Below are positions 1 to 7,067 of a stretch of DNA of 11,342 bases, piece after piece. The stretch is from Anaerolineae bacterium (GTDB taxonomy: Bacteria > Chloroflexota > Anaerolineae > JAFGEY01). Where the stretch lies: contig JAFGEY010000276.1 of NCBI GenBank assembly GCA_016931365.1, positions 1 to 11,342 of the forward strand. Reading direction: 5' to 3'. The notes under the pieces were generated by a model, which was not told the DNA's origin, ran no database searches, and saw only the letters and a list, made by a program, of their open reading frames with translations. The number at the start of each line of letters is the position of its first letter. The first letter of the stretch is position 1. The translations under genes and the position numbers were made by a program.

Positions 1-937
1 CGAAGAAACGGCAGAACTCGTCAAAGAGGTGATCGAAGAAGAGGTCGAGCCTGTTCAAGAAGCCGAGATCCCTGCCTGGCTGCGCGAACTGGAGCCGGAG
101 GTCGAGTTGGAGGAACAAGTGACTCTTCCCTCGGTGGAAGACATCGTGATTGAACCTGAACTATCGGAGCAGGATATTCCAGATTGGCTGCGAGAGCTTG
201 AGCCTGAGAGCGAACTGGTAGTTGAGCCGTCCGAGTGGGAAGCGATCTCAGAGGTCGTTCCAGTGGCTGAAGAGCCGGAGGCTGAGATCGATCTCATCCC
301 CGATTGGCTGGCACAGTTGGAGCAGGAACCCTCGGCCGATCTAAAGACCAGCGCGACGTTGATGACCGAAGATGTAGAAGGAGAGCCGGCCTGGCTGGTG
401 GAGTTGCAGGCACAAGAGGAAAGAGCCTCTGAACAAATCACCGTCGATGCGATGCCGGACTGGTTGGAACAGTTGCACGAGGCAGAGCCACGGACAGAGG
501 TCGTTTCTGCGCCGGTCGAGCCGACACCTGGCATCAAACTGGAGCCCGAACCCGAGTCGATCGTTCAACAAGTCGGGCCGGAGATCGGGGAAACGCCGGT
601 GGTCGAGGTCGTTGCACCTGCTCTCAAGCCGGTTTCTGCGCGCGTGAGAGGCCTTGATGCGCAGGCCATCGCCAAACCGGGCGACTTTCAGACCCAACGT
701 GACCTGGCGCTTGCATACCTTCGTGATGACGATCCCGATGCAGCGGCTCGGGTGTTTTCGTCTTTGGTTGTCGAGTCAGCGACGATCGGCGATTTGGTTG
801 AAGATCTGGAGACGGCTGTACAAAGCTACCCAGACAGTGCTGCGCTGTATCAATTGCTCGGTGATGCCTATATGCGTGCCGACCGATACGCGGCCGCGCT
901 GGAGGCCTACAAAAAATCGCTGGCTAACCTGGGATAA
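1..937 (+). CDS. C-terminal part of an acidic PDWL-motif / TPR protein (5' end outside window)
   Basis: The frame is open to the left edge (first full codon at base 2), so this is the 3' part of a longer gene. A GTG at 29 could start 302 residues, but coding-like sequence continues upstream of it, so I treat the gene as partial. Counting from that GTG, residues 1-200 are very acidic, rich in Glu, Pro and Val, and probably disordered. They carry five copies of a short motif of the form P-[DA]-W-L-x-[EQ]-L. Residues about 222-300 are helical and end in a recognisable tetratricopeptide repeat (268-300, with the pattern ALYQLLGDAYMRADRYAAAL). TPRs mediate protein-protein contacts. No catalytic motif is visible, and the function is unknown. 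The gene is followed after 55 bp by a Crp-type regulator on the same strand. Confidence 0.8.
   Translation, partial: EETAELVKEVIEEEVEPVQEAEIPAWLRELEPEVELEEQVTLPSVEDIVIEPELSEQDIPDWLRELEPESELVVEPSEWEAISEVVPVAEEPEAEIDLIPDWLAQLEQEPSADLKTSATLMTEDVEGEPAWLVELQAQEERASEQITVDAMPDWLEQLHEAEPRTEVVSAPVEPTPGIKLEPEPESIVQQVGPEIGETPVVEVVAPALKPVSARVRGLDAQAIAKPGDFQTQRDLALAYLRDDDPDAAARVFSSLVVESATIGDLVEDLETAVQSYPDSAALYQLLGDAYMRADRYAAALEAYKKSLANLG
68..475 (+). repeat. Five spaced copies of a P-[DA]-W-L-x-[EQ]-L peptide motif
   Basis: Within the partial TPR protein the motif occurs as IPAWLREL, IPDWLREL, IPDWLAQL, EPAWLVEL and MPDWLEQL, at residues 14, 50, 90, 119 and 142 counted from the GTG at 29. The spacings are irregular (36, 40, 29 and 23 residues) and the linkers are acidic and not similar to each other. 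The repetition is therefore of a short linear motif, not of a folded domain or a DNA-level tandem repeat. A conserved Trp-Leu-x-x-Leu face in a disordered acidic chain could be a docking site; that role is inference. Confidence 0.75.
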
Positions 938-992
938 AAAAAGCCTGCATTTCTCCAAGCGCCCCAGTTTTGAGAGTGCGATAGACTAATCG

Positions 993-1661
993 ATGATCGA
1001 CGCCAAACGTTTGCTCGAATCCTGGCTTTTTGCTGAACTCAACCCTGTCTCGCGCCGTCAGGCGCTGGTCGATGTGTACGAGCGCATTTTTGAACAAAAC
1101 CAGGTCGTCATGCTGGCCCACGAACCATGTAAGGCCGTCTATTTTGTCGCCGAAGGTGTGGTGAGAGCCTATCTTTCCTCGCTTGAGGGGCGCGAGTACG
1201 TGTTTGATTATTTCGTCCCTGGCGATTTTTTCAATATAGAAGCCGCAATCGTTGACCAGACGGTGCGCTTTACAGCCGACGTTTTGACCAATGTAACGCT
1301 GTATGCCATCCCCTGCGATCGATTTATGATCTGGATGCACGAATATCCTCAGTTGGCCCAGGCCGTATCAGATCATCTGGCTCACGAGGTGTGCCGGTTG
1401 AGTGATATGGTCGAAGGGCTGGCGCTACACACCGTCCGTACCCGTCTGGCTCGTTTTTTGCTGGCCCGCGCCGATGACAAACTACCTCACAAGATATGGA
1501 CCCAGGGTGATATCGCCGCTCACATTGGCACCGTGCGCGATGTGGTTGGACGCACACTGCGCGAATTTGGGCGCGAAGGTTTGGTGCGTCGAGAGCGTGG
1601 GCGGCTTGTTGTCACTAACCGCAATGCGCTGGAATCCGAAGCAATGCGCTTTGCCATATAA
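993..1661 (+). CDS. Crp/Fnr-family transcriptional regulator
   Basis: This 222-residue protein has the length and two-domain layout of the Crp/Fnr family. Residues about 20-130 form a cyclic-nucleotide-binding-type beta barrel (key stretches VYFVAEGVVRAYL and FVPGDFF). Residues about 169-213 form a winged helix-turn-helix matching the family pattern (TQGDIAAHIGTVRDVVGRTL, then GLVRRERGRLVV). In the effector pocket the Arg of the usual R-[ST] pair is followed by Phe (R92-F93), and the usual GE is GD, so canonical cAMP binding is doubtful. The N-terminus lacks the cysteine cluster of oxygen-sensing Fnr. The signal is therefore unknown. ATG 993 has no convincing Shine-Dalgarno sequence; GAGAG lies too far upstream. 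The gene sits between the TPR protein and the WD40 lipoprotein on the same strand. Confidence 0.9.
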   Translation: MIDAKRLLESWLFAELNPVSRRQALVDVYERIFEQNQVVMLAHEPCKAVYFVAEGVVRAYLSSLEGREYVFDYFVPGDFFNIEAAIVDQTVRFTADVLTNVTLYAIPCDRFMIWMHEYPQLAQAVSDHLAHEVCRLSDMVEGLALHTVRTRLARFLLARADDKLPHKIWTQGDIAAHIGTVRDVVGRTLREFGREGLVRRERGRLVVTNRNALESEAMRFAI

Positions 1662-1694
1662 CCCGATCTTTTCTTCGGATTCAAGGCCTTTCTG

Positions 1695-3677
1695 ATGCGC
1701 ATTCAATCCGCTGCTCGGTTTGTTTTATTCCTCTGCCTGTTTGCCTCTATAAGACTGATCGTGGCCTGTGGTCCCACGCCTTCGCCCACCTCGACGCCAA
1801 CAGTTGTGCCGCGCCAGCTCGGGGTCGATCCGCTGGTGCAGTTGGGCAAGGGTATCGTTGCCGACCTCGCCTGGTCGCACGATGGAACCTGGCTGGCCGT
1901 TGCTTCTTCTATGGGGATTTATCTGTACGACGGGCGCACGCAAGAATTTCAGCGCCGGATTGAGATGTCCGGCTGGGAGCGTGCGGCAGCCTTTTCGCCC
2001 GACGGTCGGTTGTTGCTGTCTCTGTCAGAAGAGGGCATTCGCTTGTGGGACGTAGAAACGGGCGACATTGTGCGCATTCTGGAAGGGCGCGGCACCCGGA
2101 CGACCGCCGTTGCGGTATCGCCGGTGGCAAACAAAGGTGACTTTTTCATCGCTGCCGGCATAGAGGGGATGGTCCGGCTGTGGGAGGCCAACGCCGGATT
2201 GCTCGTCCGCACCTTGCACGGCCCCAAAAGCCAGGTTACGAATATTGCGTTCTCGCCGGACGGCACCCTGATCGCTGCCGGGTTTGCAACGGGTGACATC
2301 CTGCTCTGGCGTGTCCGGGATGGGTTTGAGTTGATGTGGGATCGCACGCCTAGCCTGAGCATCACCGGGCTGGTTTTTATACCCAACGCCCCCAACGTTG
2401 ACCTGCTGCTTGGGACATCGCTGGATGGGCAAGCCCGGGTGTGGGATTTGCTCGGATGCGATATCGATCTAGATCCGCCGGATTGCAGTCATGAGATGGG
2501 TAGAGTTCCATTCTCGTTCTCGTCGTTGACCTCGGTGGCTGTCCATCCAGGCGGCGCTTTGTTGGTCGCCTTCGGCGCGGCGGACGGGACAGTTTCGTTT
2601 TTTTTGCCTCCGATAATTTGCGCTGTGGAAACGGAGTGCAGGGATGCCGTTTTGATCGCCAAGCAACACAGAACACCGGTGGTTCGCCTGTCGTTTTCTC
2701 CCGACGGACAAACGTTGGCTTCTATGTCGCAAGATGGCGCGATCCAGCTGTGGCATGTTGATGAATGCTTCGAGGCGGAATGCACGATACAGCCTACGGA
2801 GACATTAAGCGGATATACAGCAGCGGTCAATGCAGTGTCCATAATGCCCGACGGGCAGGTGCTCGTCGCCGGGTACGCCAACGGGCGGCTTGATCTTTGG
2901 CAAAAGGTCGATATGCCGGAGACGTGGGAACCCGTGCGCGCGCTCGATGCGCACACGGGCGCAGTGCTCAGAACGGCGGTTTCCCCGGACGGCAAAACCA
3001 TCGTCTCTGCCGGCGATGACAATGCCGTGCGCGTGTGGCGGGTTGACGACGGTGCGCTGTTGCATACGATCAGAGGGCACGCCTGGCTGATCACCGATGT
3101 GACCGTTTCGCCCGACGGGACGCTCATCGCCTCTGCCTCGTGCGACAAGACGGTCAAGTTGTGGCGCAGTGAGGATGGCGAGTTGGTCGGCACGCTATCG
3201 CACCCGGCCTGCGTGCGCGACGTTGCTTTTTCCGCCGATAGCGAATGGCTGGTCACCGGGGCCGACGATGGCCTGGTGCGCGTGTGGGACTGGTCGAGCG
3301 GCGAGGTGGCGCAGAGTTTTGAGGGACATGAGAGCGCAGTATGGCGCGTGGTCTGGTCGCCTGATAGCGGCTTGATTGCCTCCGGCGACGATGGCGGGGC
3401 GGTGCGCGTGTGGTCGCGCACTGATGGACAGATGGTAATTGAACTGGAGGGCTGCCAGGACCGCGTGACCGGCCTCGTCTTCGGCGCAGAGGGTGCACTG
3501 GTGATGGCCGGATCGCAGGATCGCACCGTGCGCCTGTGGCAGATCGATGGCGGCGTGCTGCTGTACACGCTGAATCAGGGCGGCGCTGTGAATGACCTTG
3601 TCCTTTCGCCCGATCAACAGGTATTGATCACCGGGCTGGCGAATGGCACGATGCGCCTGTGGCAGCTTGACCAATAA
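1695..3677 (+). CDS. WD40-repeat lipoprotein with two predicted seven-bladed propellers
   Basis: This is a 660-residue protein. Residues 1-24 form a signal peptide ending in the lipobox I-V-A-C, so Cys25 would be lipidated and the protein anchored outside the cytoplasmic membrane. A Pro/Thr/Ser linker (about 26-40) follows. From about residue 45 to the C-terminus I count 14 WD40-type units, each with an SPDG-like turn and a closing [LV]W or equivalent, for example RLWDV near 116-120, RVWRV near 446-450 and RLWQL near 654-658. Fourteen blades fit two seven-bladed propellers, which serve as protein-interaction scaffolds; no enzymatic motif is seen. Blades 5-7 are less regular and each carries a close cysteine pair (255/264, 309/315, 358/363), plausible disulfides in an exported protein. 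ATG 1695 is preceded by AAGG at 1683-1686 with 8-nt spacing. The 33-bp gap after the Crp-type gene suggests co-transcription. Confidence 0.9.
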   Translation: MRIQSAARFVLFLCLFASIRLIVACGPTPSPTSTPTVVPRQLGVDPLVQLGKGIVADLAWSHDGTWLAVASSMGIYLYDGRTQEFQRRIEMSGWERAAAFSPDGRLLLSLSEEGIRLWDVETGDIVRILEGRGTRTTAVAVSPVANKGDFFIAAGIEGMVRLWEANAGLLVRTLHGPKSQVTNIAFSPDGTLIAAGFATGDILLWRVRDGFELMWDRTPSLSITGLVFIPNAPNVDLLLGTSLDGQARVWDLLGCDIDLDPPDCSHEMGRVPFSFSSLTSVAVHPGGALLVAFGAADGTVSFFLPPIICAVETECRDAVLIAKQHRTPVVRLSFSPDGQTLASMSQDGAIQLWHVDECFEAECTIQPTETLSGYTAAVNAVSIMPDGQVLVAGYANGRLDLWQKVDMPETWEPVRALDAHTGAVLRTAVSPDGKTIVSAGDDNAVRVWRVDDGALLHTIRGHAWLITDVTVSPDGTLIASASCDKTVKLWRSEDGELVGTLSHPACVRDVAFSADSEWLVTGADDGLVRVWDWSSGEVAQSFEGHESAVWRVVWSPDSGLIASGDDGGAVRVWSRTDGQMVIELEGCQDRVTGLVFGAEGALVMAGSQDRTVRLWQIDGGVLLYTLNQGGAVNDLVLSPDQQVLITGLANGTMRLWQLDQ

Positions 3678-3714
3678 CTGCACTCTGACGAAATGATAAT
3701 TGAATCTCTTTATG

Positions 3715-3796
3715 CCGGAGGGCCAGCCCTCCGGGACCTCCCGACGAGGGGCGTAGCCCTTCAACGGGGTCTGGCAAGGAACTGGCCCCTTGCCAG
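3715..3796. repeat. Cluster of GC-rich inverted repeats in the intergenic region
   Basis: The 232-bp gap between the WD40 gene and the MerR gene has no credible gene. It contains three hairpins in a row. CCGGAGGGC / GCCCTCCGG (3715-3723 and 3726-3734) is perfect with a 2-nt centre. GGGC / GCCC (3749-3752 and 3756-3759) surrounds GTA. CTGGCAAGG / CCTTGCCAG (3771-3779 and 3788-3796) is perfect with an 8-nt loop. None is followed by a T-run on either strand, so a standard intrinsic terminator is not supported. The arrangement resembles a dispersed REP-like palindromic unit. It lies 38 bp after the WD40 stop codon and may still help end or stabilise that transcript. Confidence 0.65.
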
Positions 3797-3909
3797 AAAA
3801 AGCCATTTACCCAGGTCGCCCAACAAGACTGTAGGGTGGCTAGAAAATCTTGCGCACTCAGCCGTTTTACAGGATAGTATACATAACAGAAACACGCAAA
3901 GGAAACCCA

Positions 3910-4683
3910 ATGTCTGAAACCTGGACTATCGGTCAGCTTGCCAGACGCGCTGGGCTGCGCGCCTCGACGCTGCGTTACTATGAAGATCAGGGACTGCTGA
4001 TCCCTGCTCGCCGCACCGACGCCGGCTATCGCCTCTATGATGCCCAGGCCGAGCAGACGCTGCGCTTTATCCAACGCACGCAACGGCTTGGCTTTTCGCT
4101 GACCGACATTGGCGCACTGCTGGAAAGCACGTATAACGACACCTTGCGCGATGAAACCGTGGTCGCTATCGCTGAAAGCCGTCTGCTCGACATCGAGCGC
4201 CGCCTGACCGAATTGCTCATTCTGCGCCGAGAAATGTCCTTGTTCTTGCTCGAATTTCAGGAAAACCGCCCGCAGCACTCACAAACGCCCTCGCTGTTTG
4301 ACCGCCTGGTTGACCGCGTATGCGACGACGATCAACACAGCCTCGATCCGGCTCAGGTACTCGATTGGATCATCGAGCGCACGCACTGCACGTTGAGCCT
4401 GTCAAACCTCAAAAAAGTGCTCAGTCCTTTGTGCTACAAGCATGTTCACATCTGGCAGGATGGCGATGCCTATCAAATCCTGGTCGTCGACTCGAGCGAG
4501 CCAGTCAAACGCGCACTTGAAGCCCTGGCCCGGCTGGAAGCGAGCTGCCAGGTGCACCTTGAGCCACAAATCCGCCAGCACGACGAGGGTTACCTGTTCA
4601 CCGCCGATGGGCCAAATGCCTTTCTCTTTGCCCGCCTCTTTCTCAGCCTCGAAGAAGCCTCGCTCAACGAAAATTGTGCTTGA
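3910..4683 (+). CDS. MerR-family metal-responsive-type regulator with unrecognised C-terminal domain
   Basis: Residues 5-75 form a typical MerR winged helix-turn-helix (WTIGQLARRAGLRASTLRYYE, then GLLIPARRTDAGYRLY and LRFIQRTQRLGFSLTDI). A dimerisation helix follows at about 80-118. ATG 3910 is chosen because AAAGGA lies 8-9 bases before it and the MerR domain begins directly; a longer frame from TTG 3850 adds 20 residues of no family resemblance. At 257 residues it is much longer than CueR or ZntR (about 135-145). It lacks Cys at the places where those proteins bind metal: near residue 77 and in the loop near 112-124. Residues about 121-257 form a domain I do not recognise, containing Cys138, Cys160, Cys175, Cys213 and Cys256 and several His. 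The gene directly precedes a Zn/Cd ATPase whose promoter has MerR architecture, so it most likely activates that gene by DNA distortion. The inducing metal is not proven. Confidence 0.9.
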   Translation: MSETWTIGQLARRAGLRASTLRYYEDQGLLIPARRTDAGYRLYDAQAEQTLRFIQRTQRLGFSLTDIGALLESTYNDTLRDETVVAIAESRLLDIERRLTELLILRREMSLFLLEFQENRPQHSQTPSLFDRLVDRVCDDDQHSLDPAQVLDWIIERTHCTLSLSNLKKVLSPLCYKHVHIWQDGDAYQILVVDSSEPVKRALEALARLEASCQVHLEPQIRQHDEGYLFTADGPNAFLFARLFLSLEEASLNENCA

Positions 4684-4711
4684 CATTCAACCCGACTTGA
4701 AGGTGTATAAT
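4680..4711 (+). promoter_or_regulatory. MerR-type promoter of the metal ATPase, 20-bp spacer
   Basis: Perfect TTGACA (4680-4685) and perfect TATAAT (4706-4711) are separated by exactly 20 bp. Normal sigma70 promoters have about 17 bp. MerR-family targets have 19-20 bp and need the regulator to twist the DNA, which fits this site between the regulator gene and the ATPase gene. The -35 hexamer overlaps the TGA stop of the merR-like gene (4681-4683). Transcription would begin near 4718 and leave an untranslated leader of about 80 nt. Confidence 0.88.
4683..4704 (+). promoter_or_regulatory. Inverted-repeat operator for the MerR-type regulator
   Basis: ACATTCAA (4683-4690) and TTGAAGGT (4697-4704) are inverted repeats matching at 7 of 8 positions, with a 6-bp centre. 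They lie almost entirely within the spacer between the -35 and -10 hexamers, where MerR-family dimers bind. Binding by the neighbouring regulator is inferred from position and symmetry. Confidence 0.75.
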
Positions 4712-4769
4712 ACAATCGACCGCCGTCAGCAGACAGCCGACCGTGGTATGGGAAAACACAACATCGATA

Positions 4770-4790
4770 CGGATACCTGGTATCCGAAGG
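4770..4790 (+). promoter_or_regulatory. Leader hairpin abutting the ribosome binding site of the ATPase gene
   Basis: CGGATAC / GTATCCG (4770-4776 and 4780-4786) is a perfect 7-bp inverted repeat with a CTG loop. It is followed at once by the Shine-Dalgarno AAGG (4787-4790), 7 nt before ATG 4798. The stem ends exactly where the ribosome binding site begins, so it could modulate initiation or protect the mRNA. No regulatory ligand can be deduced. Confidence 0.5.
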
Positions 4791-4797
4791 ATTTGAA

Positions 4798-7059
4798 ATG
4801 ACAGCCAGCAACACCATCAAGCTCAAAATTCAGGGCCTCGATTGCGCCGACTGCGCGCTGACGTTGGAGCGCGGCGTCGGCCAACTCGATGGCATAGAAC
4901 AAATTACGGTCAATTTCAACACGGAGACACTTCAAGCTGTCGGCACGCTCGATCCCGAAGCAATCGTAAAGCGCATCCGCTCGCTTGGTTACGACGTCGC
5001 CGGCGAAACAAACGCTGTCCAAGCGGCATCCCCAACACAGACCAGAGGCGTCACCGGATTCATTCGTTATCTGACCCGAAACCGCGCCACCTTGGTTGCC
5101 TTGATCGGCGCTTTTTTGCTGCTGCTCACTTTACCCCTGGCATTGTTCGACCTGCCCCTCTGGAGCGGACAGCTCTTGCGCGGACTGCACGTGCTGATTA
5201 CCCTCGTCGCCGGATTTGAAAATGCCAGGTTGGGCTTGCGCGCCCTGGTGTTCAGCCGAAAAATCACCATCGACCTGCTGATGATCATCGCCGCCATTGG
5301 CGCGCTGCTGATCGGCGAAACGGGCGAAGCGGCGACGGTGGTCGTGCTCTTTGCCATCGGCGAAGCGCTGGAAGGCTACAGCAGCGAGCGCTCGCGCGAC
5401 GCATTGCGCAGCCTGCTGGCGCTCAAACCCGAACAGGCTACGGTGTTGCGTCCCTGCATCGACTGCGCCGGGCACCTTGGCAAAGACGGCTACACTGGCG
5501 GCCCGTGCCCCTTTTGCCCGCCGCACGAGATCACGGTCAAGGTTGAGACGGTCGAGATCGGCGAGACGGTGCTTGTCCGCCCCGGCGAGCGCATCCCGGT
5601 CGATGGGCGCATCCTGAGCGGTACCTCGTCGATCAACCAGGCCCCGGTGACGGGCGAGAGCGTGCCCGCGCCAAAATCGGCTGGCGATGAGGTCTATGCC
5701 GGGACGATCAACGGCGAAGCGGCGTTGGAAATTGAGGTCACGCGCCGCGCACAGGACTCGACGATCAGCCGCATCGTGCGCCTGGTCGAGCAGGCCCAGG
5801 CGCAGCGCGCGCCGGTCGAGCGGTTCATCGACCGCTTTGCTGCCTGGTATACGCCGTCCATCGTCGTCGCCGCCGTGCTCGTTGCTGCCGTGCCGCCGCT
5901 ACTCTTTGGGGCGCCCCTGCTCGACACCGCCGAAACGCGCGGCTGGCTCTATCGTGCGTTGTCGCTGTTGCTCGTCGGCTGCCCCTGCGCGCTGGTGATC
6001 AGCACCCCGGTGACGATGGTCAGCACCATGTCGGCGCTGGCCCGGCGTGGCGTGCTGGTCAAGGGCGGCGCGTTCCTGGACGCGTTGGCCCGCGTGCGCA
6101 CCTTTGCTCTCGACAAAACGGGCACATTAACTCAGGGCCGCCCCACCGTGCAGCGCACTCGCTCGCAAGCCTGCACATCGAACGATAACCGCTGTGCGGG
6201 CTGCGACGAGATGCTGGCCCTGGCCGCTGCCGTCGAGCGGCGATCCGAGCATCCGCTGGCGCAGGCGATCCTGGCTGAAGCACAGGGGCGCGACGTGCTG
6301 CACCGCTATCCCGCCGCCGAGGGCGTGCAGGCATTAGCCGGGCGCGGGGTAAAAGGACGGCTGGGCGAGGAGACGATCACCGTCGGCAGCCACGCACTGT
6401 TTCACGAACAAGAGGCGTATTGCTCCGATTTTCATCCGCACATCGCACAGGCCGAAACCGACGGTCAGACAGTGATGCTGGTCGGCAAGGACGATCGCGT
6501 GGTGGGCTTTGTCGGCGTCGCCGACGAGCCGCGCCCTACCACTGGCGAGGCCCTGCGCGCGCTCAAGCGCGCGCTGCCCCAGGCGCAAATCGCCATGCTC
6601 ACCGGCGATAGCCCTGTTGTGGCACGACGCATCGCCGAACAGATCGGCGCGATCGATCAAGTGCATGCAGGATTGCTGCCCGACCAAAAGCTGGCCCTGA
6701 TCAGACAATGGCAAAAAGAAACGAGCGTAGCGATGATCGGCGACGGCGTCAACGATGCGCCCGCGCTCGCCGCCGCCGACGTGGGCATCGCAATGGGCGG
6801 CGCAGGCACGGCACAGGCAATGGAAACTGCCGACGTGGTGCTGATGCAGGACGACCTGACTCACCTCGCCGACGCGGTGCAAATCAGCCGCAAGGCAAGG
6901 CGGATCATTCAGCAAAATATCTGGTTCAGCCTGGCGATCAAGGCCGCCGTGTTTGTGCTGGCGATGGGCGGCTGGGCGACGCTGTGGATGGCGGTCATTG
7001 CCGACGTTGGGACGTCGATCAGCGTGACGCTGAACGGGATGCGGCTGCTCAAAGAGTGA
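4798..7059 (+). CDS. zntA: Zn2+/Cd2+/Pb2+-translocating P1B-type ATPase
   Basis: This 753-residue heavy-metal efflux pump of the inner membrane uses ATP to export divalent soft-metal ions. In order: an N-terminal metal-binding HMA domain with GLDCADC (Cys16, Cys19); membrane helices about 98-117, 126-140 and 158-190; actuator TGES (285-288); the CPC metal site (395-397) in the Zn/Cd-type context CPCALVIST; phosphorylation motif DKTGT (Asp439); HP (485-486); TGD (602-604); hinge GDGVND (648-653); and last helices carrying Lys715 and Asp736. Those two residues correspond to Lys693 and Asp714 of E. coli ZntA and separate Zn/Cd pumps from copper pumps. Two additions stand out: a CxxC-x13-CxxC insertion in the actuator domain (Cys220, 223, 237, 240) and Cys459, 466 and 469 in the nucleotide-binding domain. 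Translation starts at ATG 4798 behind AAGG. The gene lies 114 bp after the MerR-type gene and has its own MerR-type promoter. The symbol denotes the substrate class; the exact metal is not shown. Confidence 0.95.
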   Translation: MTASNTIKLKIQGLDCADCALTLERGVGQLDGIEQITVNFNTETLQAVGTLDPEAIVKRIRSLGYDVAGETNAVQAASPTQTRGVTGFIRYLTRNRATLVALIGAFLLLLTLPLALFDLPLWSGQLLRGLHVLITLVAGFENARLGLRALVFSRKITIDLLMIIAAIGALLIGETGEAATVVVLFAIGEALEGYSSERSRDALRSLLALKPEQATVLRPCIDCAGHLGKDGYTGGPCPFCPPHEITVKVETVEIGETVLVRPGERIPVDGRILSGTSSINQAPVTGESVPAPKSAGDEVYAGTINGEAALEIEVTRRAQDSTISRIVRLVEQAQAQRAPVERFIDRFAAWYTPSIVVAAVLVAAVPPLLFGAPLLDTAETRGWLYRALSLLLVGCPCALVISTPVTMVSTMSALARRGVLVKGGAFLDALARVRTFALDKTGTLTQGRPTVQRTRSQACTSNDNRCAGCDEMLALAAAVERRSEHPLAQAILAEAQGRDVLHRYPAAEGVQALAGRGVKGRLGEETITVGSHALFHEQEAYCSDFHPHIAQAETDGQTVMLVGKDDRVVGFVGVADEPRPTTGEALRALKRALPQAQIAMLTGDSPVVARRIAEQIGAIDQVHAGLLPDQKLALIRQWQKETSVAMIGDGVNDAPALAAADVGIAMGGAGTAQAMETADVVLMQDDLTHLADAVQISRKARRIIQQNIWFSLAIKAAVFVLAMGGWATLWMAVIADVGTSISVTLNGMRLLKE

Positions 7060-7067
7060 GACGTAAA

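Noticed and set aside
2489..3568. Long open frame of 359 codons on the - strand inside the WD40 gene
   Set aside because: It is antisense to clear WD40 repeats, its protein is low-complexity Ser/Thr/Pro-rich, and it has no domain pattern. It is a shadow of the coding strand.
3771..3800. Hairpin after the WD40 gene as an intrinsic terminator
   Set aside because: The stem is followed by AAAAAG on the + strand, not by a T-run, and the - strand also lacks one.
3850..3909. Upstream TTG start that would lengthen the MerR protein by 20 residues
   Set aside because: The ATG at 3910 has a good Shine-Dalgarno and begins just before the conserved MerR domain. The extension resembles nothing.
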